A stretch of DNA of 16,080 bases. Origin: Actinomycetes bacterium (GTDB lineage: Bacteria; Actinomycetota; CALGFH01). Below the pieces are notes generated by a model. It was not told the origin of the DNA. It worked only from the letters and a program-made list of their open reading frames with translations, and searched no databases. The stretch is taken from positions 1 to 16,080 of the forward strand of contig JASLIH010000039.1 in the NCBI GenBank assembly GCA_030152105.1, given 5' to 3'. Within the stretch, counting starts at the first letter, position 1; every line of letters begins with the position of its first letter. This document shows, one piece after another, positions 6,711 through 13,672 of this stretch. The position numbers and the translations under genes are program-made.

Positions 6711-7049
6711 ATGACCGGTCCCCGTCGTCCGTCGGCGCAGACCATTGCGGTGGTCCTGGCGTTGGCGGAGCAGCCTGCCACCTGGCGGTACGGCTATGCG
6801 CTGTGCCAGCAGCTCGACCTCAAGGCCGGGTCCGTCTACCCGATCCTGATGCGGCTGGCCGACCGCGGGCTGCTGGAGACCAGCTGGGAGCGCGACCTGC
6901 CCGCCGGTCGGCCGCCACGCCACCTCTACCGGCTGACCGGTCCCGGGCGGGTGCTGGCCGAGGAGCTGGCCGCCGCGCCCTCGGCGCCAGCCAAGGCGGC
7001 CCGGACTGCCGGCGGGGCCGGGCGGCGGCCACGGGTGGAGGGCACATGA
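6711..7049 (+). CDS. PadR-family transcriptional regulator
   Basis: A small 112-residue winged-helix DNA-binding protein. The diagnostic PadR core is clear: an opening helix (QTIAVVLALAEQ), the Y-G-Y-x-L recognition segment (WRYGYALCQQLDLKAGSV), then YPILMRLADRGLLETSWE. The wing ends in HLYRLTGPGRVLAEEL. The long C-terminal dimerisation helix of PadR is short here and ends in a basic Ala/Arg tail, as in the compact subfamily. There is no Shine-Dalgarno site before ATG 6711, but a -10 box lies 6 bases upstream, suggesting leaderless translation. The stop overlaps the next start (ATGA at 7046-7049), so it is coupled to the membrane protein that follows, a common pairing for this subfamily. The palindrome on its promoter suggests self-repression; the ligand is unknown. 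Confidence 0.9.
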   Translation: MTGPRRPSAQTIAVVLALAEQPATWRYGYALCQQLDLKAGSVYPILMRLADRGLLETSWERDLPAGRPPRHLYRLTGPGRVLAEELAAAPSAPAKAARTAGGAGRRPRVEGT

Positions 7050-7876
7050 ACCGCACCAGGCGTCTGGGACGCCTCGGGGGGCTGGTGCGCCGCGGCGATC
7101 CTGCCCGCCGACCGGCGTGACTGGGGGGCGGCCATGGCGGCCGAGCTGGCCCAGGTACAGGACCATCCGGCGCGGTGGCGGTTCGCGGTCGGCTGCGCCC
7201 GTACCGCGATCTTCTCGCCCCTCGGCAACCGGGCGGCGGTGGGCATCAGCGGGGCGGTGGCGGTCGCGGCGACCGCGGCGGCGGCGCTGGTGACCGGCGT
7301 GGCGCTGCCCGCGGGACGGGTGTTCGTGCCGGTCTTCGTCGGGGTGGTTGGTGGGCTGGCGACGTTGGCTGTGGCGCGGTCGCGACCGCTGGGCTGGGCC
7401 GGGCGGAGCGTGGGGGTCGCCGGGCTCGCGCTGGTGGGCATCGCCGGATCTATCGGGGCCAGATCTGGTACCTGGCCGAGTACCCCTCGACCCGCTCGGG
7501 CCACCCGCCCACCACCTCGGCGACCCTCTCGCCGGTGACGGCGGTGGTCCTGGCCGGGTCGGTGGCGGCCGCCGTGGCCGGCCGGTCCTTCCGCTCGGGG
7601 CTGGCCGCCTCCGCCTGGGCCACCGTGCTGGGCGCGCTGCTGGTGATCTTGACCTGGCTGGCCGAGGCGCCGCGCTGGTACAGGCAAGGTCGCGGGCTGC
7701 TCCTGGACGGCGACGGGGGCGGGATGGGAGCCAACCTGAGCGACGCGATCTGGTGGACCCTGATCGTCCTGGCGCTGTGGGCGCTGCCGGTCGGCGTGCT
7801 CGGCGCCGCTGCCGGGAGCGCACGACCGCGCCGCCCGAATGCTCGCGAGCACGCCGGTCCAGTCTCCGCACCCTGA
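7046..7876 (+). pseudogene. PadR-linked multi-pass membrane protein, two compensating frameshifts
   Basis: The ATG at 7046 overlaps the PadR stop. The frame breaks at a run of six G (7076-7081): with five, it continues as LPADRRDWGAAMAAELAQVQ, a motif usual near the N-terminus of these proteins. A second break is at GGGGCC (7455-7460), where one extra C would restore IGAQIWYLAEYPST. The +1 and -1 changes cancel, giving about 276 residues with a cytoplasmic head (about 1-60) and five or six hydrophobic segments (for example VGISGAVAVAATAAAALVTG, LATLAVA, GLALVGIAGSIG, LGALLVILTWLA, WWTLIVLALWALPVGVLGAA). If the frameshifts are real, the longest unbroken piece starts at 7134 and keeps only the first half. 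I cannot assign a substrate. A PadR-controlled membrane protein is the safest description. Confidence 0.7.
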
Positions 7877-7900
7877 ACGCCACACAAGTACGGCCGCTCG

Positions 7901-7934
7901 ATCACCCGCCGCGCCCAAGGCGACCCCGGGTGAT
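7901..7934. terminator. Inverted repeat after the PadR operon, possible terminator
   Basis: ATCACCCG (7901-7908) and CGGGTGAT (7927-7934) are perfect inverted copies around an 18-base spacer, 24 bases after the membrane protein stop and before the CotH gene. There is no T-run, so it could equally be a regulator site for the CotH operon. Confidence 0.35.
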
Positions 7935-8007
7935 GTGACGCACGGCACTGACCGCGGCGCATCGACCGCCTTCAATCCTCACAGGGACTGCCGAAGGGGT
8001 GGATGTG

Positions 8008-9486
8008 ATGGCGATAACCAAGGACGAGTTCTTCCAGCAGCCGATGTACATGCTGCATGTCACCGGCTGGCCGCAGGACGCTGTGCGGCCCAACGAGCCG
8101 CTGGAGGAGCCGGTTGTGGCCCCGGCCGGCGCCCGGTTGGCGCTGTGGCCGACCGACCCCGGGGATGGGCGGCACATCGCGCCCCGGGGCAACGCGGGCG
8201 CGCTCTACGAGACCGCGACGTTCTCGCTGGTCAACAGCGGGAACCGGACGCTGTGGGCGTCCAAGCGGTCCTGGAAGGCCGACCTGGAGCCCGGCGGCGG
8301 GGGTGACCGGCTGGCCGGCATGTCCAAGGTCAATCTCAAGGCCATGTACAACGACCCGTCGCAGATGCGGGAGGCGCTGGCCTGGCGCCTGTTCGCCTCG
8401 GCGGGGGTCCCGGCCTCCCGGCACACCTACGCCAAGCTGGGGCTGAACGCGAACTACATGGGCCTGTTCTCGGTCATCGAGCAGGTGGACAAACGCTTCC
8501 TGAAGGACCACTTCGGCGACAACGACGAGGGGAACCTGTACAAGGCCGCCTGCGGGAGGCTGGGCTGCGCGACCCTCGAGCGGCGGGTCGGGGCCGGCGG
8601 GAGTGACGACGGCCGTCAGTACATCGCCGCCGACTCGGCCGACCAGACCTATCGGCTTCTGACCAACGAGGACGACCCGGCGGCCAACACCTACGACGAC
8701 CTGGCACGGCTCGTCCGGACGGTCGACGGGGCCGGGCTCCCCGGCGGCGACGGCCGGTTCGACTCCCCGGCGTTCCGCGAGTCGGTGGAGGGCATCATGA
8801 ACGCCCGGGCGTTCCTGCGCTGGGCCGGCGTCAACCTGCTGCTCGGCAGCTGGGACAACTACTTCGCCACGCCCTCGAACTACTTCCTGTACAACTCCGG
8901 ACGGCGCGGCGACGAGCGCGGCGCTGCCGCAGCGCCCTACTTCACCTTCATCCCCTGGGACTACGACAACAGCTTCGGCATCGACTTCTTCGACACCCGG
9001 TGGCACTACACCGACATCGTCGACTGGCCCAGCAACACCGAGAACTACGGCCGGAAGAACTCAGCCGGCGCGAGGTCCCGGATACCGCTGGTGCAGAACC
9101 TGCTCCGTAACCGCGACTTCCTCCGGTACTACCTTGACCACCTGGAGCACCTGCTCGACACCGACTTCAACCCGGCCGCGATCGACGGCGCGATCGGGAC
9201 TGGCGGGCTCTGGGACCGCGTCTCCCAGGCCGCCTACCTGGAGTCCGACACACCCGGCGGGCAGCCGTTCACCGGCAGGCAGTTCACCAACGACGAGGTC
9301 TACCGCAGCGGTCGCGAGCAACATGAGCTGCGGCGCGGGGACGCGAAGACTGAGGGGATCATCCACTACGTGCGCATGCGCCACGACCGGGCCAGAGCGC
9401 AGCTGGCCGAGCTCCGCAGAGACCATCCGGCCGGCGCCAGCGGGGCGGAATTCTCGGGGAAGCTCGAGCCGCTGCCGTCATCATGA
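8008..9486 (+). CDS. CotH-family protein kinase-like protein
   Basis: CotH proteins are atypical kinases; Bacillus CotH phosphorylates spore-coat proteins and eukaryotic homologues act on cell-surface proteins. This 492-residue copy has the family landmarks. These are a Lys-bearing strand (SKRSWKADL, about 85-93), KVNLKAMYNDPSQMREALAW (107-126), and the Glu motif in YMGLFSVIEQVDKRFLK (about 150-166). The catalytic-loop motif is SWDNYFATPSNYFLY with D283, and the metal-binding motif is FIPWDYDNSFG with D318. Both acidic residues whose loss inactivates known CotH kinases are therefore present. No signal peptide or membrane segment is seen, so it looks cytoplasmic, unlike many secreted relatives. 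ATG 8008 is preferred over GTG 7999 because AGGGG (7995-7999) then lies 8 bases upstream. The stop overlaps the next start (ATGA). No sporulation gene is nearby, so the substrate may be one of the co-encoded proteins (inference). Confidence 0.9.
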   Translation: MAITKDEFFQQPMYMLHVTGWPQDAVRPNEPLEEPVVAPAGARLALWPTDPGDGRHIAPRGNAGALYETATFSLVNSGNRTLWASKRSWKADLEPGGGGDRLAGMSKVNLKAMYNDPSQMREALAWRLFASAGVPASRHTYAKLGLNANYMGLFSVIEQVDKRFLKDHFGDNDEGNLYKAACGRLGCATLERRVGAGGSDDGRQYIAADSADQTYRLLTNEDDPAANTYDDLARLVRTVDGAGLPGGDGRFDSPAFRESVEGIMNARAFLRWAGVNLLLGSWDNYFATPSNYFLYNSGRRGDERGAAAAPYFTFIPWDYDNSFGIDFFDTRWHYTDIVDWPSNTENYGRKNSAGARSRIPLVQNLLRNRDFLRYYLDHLEHLLDTDFNPAAIDGAIGTGGLWDRVSQAAYLESDTPGGQPFTGRQFTNDEVYRSGREQHELRRGDAKTEGIIHYVRMRHDRARAQLAELRRDHPAGASGAEFSGKLEPLPSS

Positions 9487-10403
9487 GCAGTACCGGTCAG
9501 AACACCCAGCTGAAGGAGCGTTGGCGGATGGGGCAGCGCCAGCTCGTCCTGGAACGGGAGGCGAAGATCGCCGCGCTGCTGTCGGGCGCGGTGGACGGGC
9601 GCCTCGAGGCCAGCGGCGTCCTCGCTGGAGACGGCTACTTCTACGTGATCTTCGACAACGCGCCCGACATCGGCCGGCTCGGCACCGGGCTCAGGCGGGA
9701 AGCCGGCGGCAACTTCCTGATCCGGCAGGACCGCGGCGAACGGGCCGGTTTCGAGGACATCGCCCATGACCTGGCCGCCGGTCGCTACTACGTGCTGATC
9801 GAGGCGAGCCCGCGTGGGGCCGGCTACATGGCCAAGGTTCAGGAGTATGACGACGGCCTCGCCTACCGGGGGAGCGCCTGGCTCGACTTCCCGCTCGAGG
9901 GGCCGAACAAGGGCCTCGAGGGGCTGACCTGCGTCCACAGAGCAGGCCGGACCTACCTGCTCGGCCTGTGCGAGGGGAACCGGTGCAAGGACGGCAGGGA
10001 GGGGCGGCAGCCCGGGGGTGGCAGGATCCAGGTGTTCGAACGGGGCAGCCGTCAATGGGACCGCGTCGGCACGATCCGGCTGCCGGCGTCGCTGTGGTTC
10101 GAGGACTACAGCAGCCTGTCCGTCGCCGGGGACCGGATGGTCGTGGTGTCCCAGGCGTCCTCGGCGCTGTGGGTCGGCCGGCTGCGGCCGTCGAGCTGGG
10201 AGCTGGCCGACGACGGCGGCGTCTGGGTGTTCCCTCCGGACCGCGAGGGCCGGACCGTCTACTGCAACGTCGAAGGGGTCTCGTGGGTGGGGCCCGACCG
10301 CGTCGTCGTGGTATCCGACCGGGCCAAGCGGGAAGGCCAGGACCAACAGTGCCGAGCCAAGGACCAGTCGATCCATGTCTTCACCATCCCCGGCCTCATC
10401 TGA
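9483..10403 (+). CDS. Phytase-like/SdiA-regulated-like beta-propeller protein, CotH-linked
   Basis: A 306-residue soluble protein with no signal peptide. After a charged N-terminal helix (about 1-35) it turns into repeated beta-strand blades. Examples are GYFYVIFDNAPDIGRLG, the GLEGLTCVHRAGRTYLLGLC region ending EGNRC, FEDYSSLSVAGDRMVVVSQA, and VEGVSWVGPDRVVVVSDRAK. The pattern of LEGL/VEGV blocks followed by 'YLLGLCEGN' or 'VVVVSD' is seen in the esterase-like phytase and SdiA-regulated groups of propellers, where acidic loops bind calcium. I give the fold as probable and the activity as unknown. The start overlaps the CotH stop by ATGA and the 3' end overlaps the next gene by 29 bases, so all three are almost certainly co-translated. 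It could be the CotH substrate or a scaffold (inference). Confidence 0.62.
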   Translation: MSSTGQNTQLKERWRMGQRQLVLEREAKIAALLSGAVDGRLEASGVLAGDGYFYVIFDNAPDIGRLGTGLRREAGGNFLIRQDRGERAGFEDIAHDLAAGRYYVLIEASPRGAGYMAKVQEYDDGLAYRGSAWLDFPLEGPNKGLEGLTCVHRAGRTYLLGLCEGNRCKDGREGRQPGGGRIQVFERGSRQWDRVGTIRLPASLWFEDYSSLSVAGDRMVVVSQASSALWVGRLRPSSWELADDGGVWVFPPDREGRTVYCNVEGVSWVGPDRVVVVSDRAKREGQDQQCRAKDQSIHVFTIPGLI

Positions 10404-11427
10404 ACCACCATCCCCTGGCCCGCCGCTGCGGGCGCTGTTCCAGCGTCGCGTCGACGGCGACGACGCCCTGCTGCGGCTGGCCCGCCTCCGATTCGCCCAG
10501 GCCGGGCTGGCCGCCGAGGTCTACGCCGACACGCCGGAGCAGCTCGAGTGGGTCCTCGGGTTCGCGCCGTCCCAGCCGCACCTTCCGGTCGTGCACCTGG
10601 GCCGGCACGTCAACCTGCTGGACGAGCGGAGCCGGGCGGTGGTCCAGACGTTCGCCGACCGCTTCGCGGGCCGGGTCGCCGGCCTGGTCGTCCACGACAA
10701 GGCCGAGATGGCCGCCAGGACGGGCGACCTGGTCGCCGGGATCAAAGAGCTCGGCCTGCGGCCGGACGGCCCGACACTGCTCCTCGAGTACGCCGCCGGG
10801 CTGGAGCTCGACTGGTTCGTCGAGGTGGCCGAGCGCCTCGGCGACGTGCCCCAGGTCGGCGCCTGCGTCGACGTCGGCCACGTCGGCATCGCCAGGGCCA
10901 GGGTCAGCTTCTCGGACGCGCACCCGGGGCTGGACCTGGCCGCGCTTGACCCGGCGGACGCACGGTTGCCAGAGCTGGCCGCCGACGTCCAGGCGGCGGT
11001 GGCGTCCGCGCTCCCCGCCGTCCTCGGGCTCCTCCGGTCGCTGGGCCGGGTCGGCAAGCCGCTCCACCTCCACCTGCACGACGGGCATCCCCTCATCCCC
11101 GGCCTGTCCGACCACTTCAGCTTCCTGACCAGGGTCCCGGTGACGTTCGACTACCGGGGCCGGCGGTCCCTCGACCCGCTCTACGGCCCGGCCGGTCTGG
11201 CCGCGCTCGTCCGCACCGCGGTGGAGGCCGGCGGGAGTGGGGCTTCCCTCACCCTCGAGATCCATCAGGCAGAAGGCCGCCGCCCGCTCGGCGACGCCAG
11301 CAGCCTGTTCGGGCACTGGCGGGACCGCACCAACGCCGAGCGGATGAACCACTGGCTGGCTGTCCTGGCCGAGAACGCCCTGCTCGTGACGTACGCCCTC
11401 GACCCGGTCCCAACGCTGTCGACCTGA
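10375..11427 (+). CDS. Xylose-isomerase-like TIM-barrel protein
   Basis: A 350-residue protein of the sugar phosphate isomerase/epimerase superfamily (AP-endonuclease-2-like barrel). Strand ends carry likely metal or acid-base residues: E138 in TLLLEYAAG, D166 and H169 in ACVDVGHVG, H231/H233/H235/D236 in LHLHLHDGH, and E295/H297 in LTLEIHQ. These are in the order seen in metal-dependent members that isomerise, epimerise or dehydrate sugars and cyclitols. No signal peptide is present. The frame is open much further upstream, but that part overlaps the preceding gene. ATG 10375 (MSSPSPASSEPPSPGPPLRA, a disordered Pro/Ser tail) gives a 29-base overlap and is the best start, although no strong ribosome site precedes it; GTG or internal starts cannot be excluded. 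It is the third gene of the CotH operon, and its role probably concerns a small sugar-like substrate (inference). Confidence 0.75.
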   Translation: MSSPSPASSEPPSPGPPLRALFQRRVDGDDALLRLARLRFAQAGLAAEVYADTPEQLEWVLGFAPSQPHLPVVHLGRHVNLLDERSRAVVQTFADRFAGRVAGLVVHDKAEMAARTGDLVAGIKELGLRPDGPTLLLEYAAGLELDWFVEVAERLGDVPQVGACVDVGHVGIARARVSFSDAHPGLDLAALDPADARLPELAADVQAAVASALPAVLGLLRSLGRVGKPLHLHLHDGHPLIPGLSDHFSFLTRVPVTFDYRGRRSLDPLYGPAGLAALVRTAVEAGGSGASLTLEIHQAEGRRPLGDASSLFGHWRDRTNAERMNHWLAVLAENALLVTYALDPVPTLST

Positions 11428-11453
11428 CGGGCCGCCGATGCACCCCGCGGCCG

Positions 11454-12098
11454 TCAGTGGAGGATGGCCAGGGCGGTTGCGGCGACCAGGGCGGCGGCGA
11501 GGATGAGGTTGACGACCCGGGCTCGGAACGGGTCGCGGAGGGTTGAGGCGAACCAGGCACCGGTGAGCAGCCACACGGCCATGATCAGGACCACGACCAG
11601 GCTCAGCACGGCCACCTTGGCGACCGCGTCGGCCGTGGCCGTGCTGGCCAGGCGGGTGCTTGCGAACACGGCCGCGATCGCCACCCAGGCCTTGGGGTTG
11701 GCCACGCCGAGCAGGACCCCGCCGGCGAGCGAGGGGGCGGCGGCGGCCGGCTGGTCGCTGGGCGGGGACGCGGTCGCGATGTGGTAGGCCAGCCAGAGGA
11801 TGTACGCCACCGACAGCACCACCAGGACCGACCGCAGGACCGGGACGGCCAGGAGGGCCGCCGTGATCCCGGTCGCGACCGCGACCAGGACGACCGCCGT
11901 CCCGGCGACGATCCCGGTCAGGTAGCCGAGGGAGCGCCGCACGCCGTAGGCCGACCCGGCGGCGGTCAGGCTGATCGTCGCCGGGCCAGGGCTGCCCATG
12001 ATCGCCAGCGCCGTGACCAGGAGCGGCCAGATCGACCCCCAGCGGGTTGTCGTCGCCAGCAGCGGCGCGGGCAGGGCCGCTGCGATACTTCCATGCAT
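11454..12098 (-). CDS. LysE/RhtB-family amino-acid exporter
   Basis: A 214-residue inner-membrane exporter of the LysE superfamily, which moves amino acids or similar small compounds out of the cell. The signature SPGPA lies in the first membrane helix (ALAIMGSPGPATISLTAAGS). Five further hydrophobic segments follow, including GIVAGTAVVLVAVATGITAA, VVLSVAYILWLAYHIA, the conserved GVLLGVANPKAWVAIAAVFA, VLSLVVVLIMAVWLLTGAWF and LILAAALVAATALAIL, so the length and topology are usual for the family. ATG 12098 is preferred to the in-frame ATG at 12119 because TAGGCT (12111-12106) lies seven bases before it and no ribosome site exists, fitting a leaderless message. It diverges from an AraC regulator whose start overlaps its own, and that regulator is the likely controller. 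It converges on the TIM-barrel gene 26 bases away. Confidence 0.9.
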   Translation of the reverse strand: MHGSIAAALPAPLLATTTRWGSIWPLLVTALAIMGSPGPATISLTAAGSAYGVRRSLGYLTGIVAGTAVVLVAVATGITAALLAVPVLRSVLVVLSVAYILWLAYHIATASPPSDQPAAAAPSLAGGVLLGVANPKAWVAIAAVFASTRLASTATADAVAKVAVLSLVVVLIMAVWLLTGAWFASTLRDPFRARVVNLILAAALVAATALAILH

Positions 12099-12111
12099 GG
12101 GGCAGAGCCTA
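12084..12111. promoter_or_regulatory. Back-to-back leaderless promoters sharing a palindrome
   Basis: CCATGCATGG (12091-12100) is a perfect 10-bp palindrome. It contains the plus-strand ATG at 12097 and the minus-strand ATG at 12098, so the two genes have no intergenic space. GATACT (12084-12089) sits 7 bases before the plus start, and TAGGCT (12111-12106) sits 7 bases before the minus start. Each promoter core lies inside the other gene's coding sequence. Confidence 0.6.
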
Positions 12112-12951
12112 GGCAGCACCGACGCCGGCGGTCTTGAACGATCCTGCAGCCGGCGGCGCGACTCGATCCGGTTCGGCGCCAGGGCGCCCGGCCTGGAGCG
12201 GGCCGAGGTGTACCTGTGCGACTCGGCGTACGAGCCGCACCGGCACGACAGCTACGCCATCGGCATCACCACCGCCGGCGTGCAGACGTTCCGCTACCGC
12301 GGCGCCCGCAGGGTCTGCCTGCCCGGCCAGCTGCACGTCCTGCACCCCGACGAGACCCACGACGGCGCCGCTGGAACCGACGACGGCTTCGGCTACCGCA
12401 TCCTCTACGTCGCGCCCGAGCTCGTCCGGGACGCGCTCGGTGGCGGCCCGCTGCCGTTCGTGGCCGACCCGGTGCAGACCCTGGCCCCGGCCACTCGGCT
12501 GGTCGCCTCGCTGCTGGTCGACATCGACGAGCCGATCAGCGACCTCGCCCGGGCCGAGATCGCGGCCACGCTGGCCGACACCCTCCGCGAGCTCGGCGGC
12601 CGGCCCGGCCCGGGCCCGGCCACCATCGATCTCCGGGCCGTCGGGCTGGCCCGCGACTACCTGGCCGCCCACGCGAGCGAGCAGACGCCGGCCTCGACCC
12701 TGGAGGCGGTCGCCGGGGTCGACCGGTTCACCCTGGCCCGCCACTTCCGGCGGGCCCTGGGGACCAGCCCCGACCGCTACCGGACGATGCGCCGCCTCGG
12801 GCTGGCCCGGGCCGCGATCGAGCGCGGGCTCCCGCTCGCCGAGGCCGCCGCCTCCGCCGGGTTCGCCGACCAGAGCCACATGACCCGCCAGTTCAAGCGG
12901 GCCTACGGCCTGACACCGGCCCGCTGGACGGCCCTCACCGGCGGGCGCTGA
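12097..12951 (+). CDS. AraC-family transcriptional regulator with cupin sensor domain
   Basis: A 284-residue regulator. The N-terminal AraC-type cupin (about 20-170) shows the usual opening, AEVYLCDSAYEPHRHDSYAI followed by GITTAGVQTFRYRG, and LHVLHPDETHDG. Its His pair matches the ligand or metal pocket of this subgroup. The C-terminal pair of helix-turn-helix motifs (about 195-284) has ASTLEAVAGVDRFTLARHFR and LAEAAASAGFADQSHMTRQF, closing with KRAYGLTPARW, so DNA binding should be intact. The frame is open upstream to 11998, but that would overlap the LysE gene by about 100 bases and add no conserved sequence. ATG 12097 with a -10 box 7 bases before it is the better start. It probably controls the divergent LysE exporter in response to an amino-acid-like compound (inference from arrangement). 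Its last 17 bases overlap the tail of the convergent ParA gene. Confidence 0.9.
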   Translation: MGQSLGSTDAGGLERSCSRRRDSIRFGARAPGLERAEVYLCDSAYEPHRHDSYAIGITTAGVQTFRYRGARRVCLPGQLHVLHPDETHDGAAGTDDGFGYRILYVAPELVRDALGGGPLPFVADPVQTLAPATRLVASLLVDIDEPISDLARAEIAATLADTLRELGGRPGPGPATIDLRAVGLARDYLAAHASEQTPASTLEAVAGVDRFTLARHFRRALGTSPDRYRTMRRLGLARAAIERGLPLAEAAASAGFADQSHMTRQFKRAYGLTPARWTALTGGR

Positions 12952-13672
12952 CCTCGGCCCACAGGTCCTCGTAGCTGCGGGCGACCCGGCTGCGGGGGGC
13001 GAACACCGGCAGGGGAGCGCGGTGGACGGCCATCTGCTCGACCAGGGACAGGGCGGGGACGACGGTGGTGGCCAGGTCGTCGCGGTGGGCCCGGAGGTCG
13101 TCGATCACCTCGCGGTGCAGGCGCTTTCGGCCGTCGACCATGGTGAAGAAGGGGATCAGGGTCGGTGGGTGGTCGAGCTCGCCGACGAACTCGGTGAGCT
13201 GCTCCAGGGTGCGGACCGACAGGGTGGTGGGGATCAGGGGGACCAGCAGGACGTCGGCGGCGTGGACAACGTTCTCGGAGACGAGCGAGATGCCGGGTGG
13301 ACAGTCCAGGACGGCCAGGTCGTAGTTGTCGGCCATCGGGCCGAGCAGGCGGGTGATCCGCTGGGTCGGCTTCTTGGTCTCGCCCAGGACCAGGTCGAGG
13401 TTGCGGTAGGTGAAGTCGGCCGGGACCAGGTCGAGACCGTCGAACTCGGTGACCTTGACGGCCTCCTCCAGCGAACGCTTGCCGCGGACCAGGGCCTTGC
13501 CGCCGCCCTTGACCCGGGGGCGGACGCGCAGGAGGTAACTGGCCGCGCCCTGCGCGTCGAGGTCCCAGAGCAGGGTCCGGAGGCCGTCCCGGGCGGCCAG
13601 GTAGGCGAGGTTGACGGCGGAGGCCGTCTTCCCGACCCCGCCCTTGATGTTGTAGGTCGCCAGGGTTTTCAC
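12935..13672 (-). CDS. ParA/MinD-type ATPase, orphan
   Basis: A 245-residue P-loop ATPase of the ParA family, which forms dimers on DNA or membrane to position cargo. It shows the deviant Walker A KGGVGKT (residues 10-16, with the signature first Lys), the A' motif LWDLDAQGAAS, Walker B LAVLDCPPG, and the VPLIPTTLSVRTLEQL segment of the DNA-binding side. It starts at GTG 13672 (MKTLATYNIKGG), directly after a very strong GGGAGGGGGG ribosome site. The GTG overlaps the stop of the upstream aminotransferase gene (GTGA), so the two are coupled. No ParB and no parS-like 16-mer is seen next to it, so this is not the chromosomal parAB locus; plasmid- or element-type ParA or a cargo-positioning ParA is more likely. 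Its 3' end overlaps the convergent AraC gene by 17 bases. The partner is unknown. Confidence 0.9.
   Translation of the reverse strand: MKTLATYNIKGGVGKTASAVNLAYLAARDGLRTLLWDLDAQGAASYLLRVRPRVKGGGKALVRGKRSLEEAVKVTEFDGLDLVPADFTYRNLDLVLGETKKPTQRITRLLGPMADNYDLAVLDCPPGISLVSENVVHAADVLLVPLIPTTLSVRTLEQLTEFVGELDHPPTLIPFFTMVDGRKRLHREVIDDLRAHRDDLATTVVPALSLVEQMAVHRAPLPVFAPRSRVARSYEDLWAEVSARR

Noticed and set aside
6690..7883. Minus-strand open frame of 397 codons
   Set aside because: It is antisense to the PadR and membrane protein genes, is dominated by Arg/Pro/Gly low-complexity sequence, and shows no family motif; it is a shadow of GC-rich coding DNA.
7972..9006. Minus-strand open frame of 344 codons opposite the CotH gene
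   Set aside because: The plus strand carries all conserved CotH motifs across the same bases; the minus frame is a Val/Gly/Arg-rich shadow.
11998..12096. Longer N-terminus for the AraC regulator
   Set aside because: It would overlap the LysE gene by about 100 bases and adds no conserved residues; the palindrome-borne ATG with a -10 box fits better.
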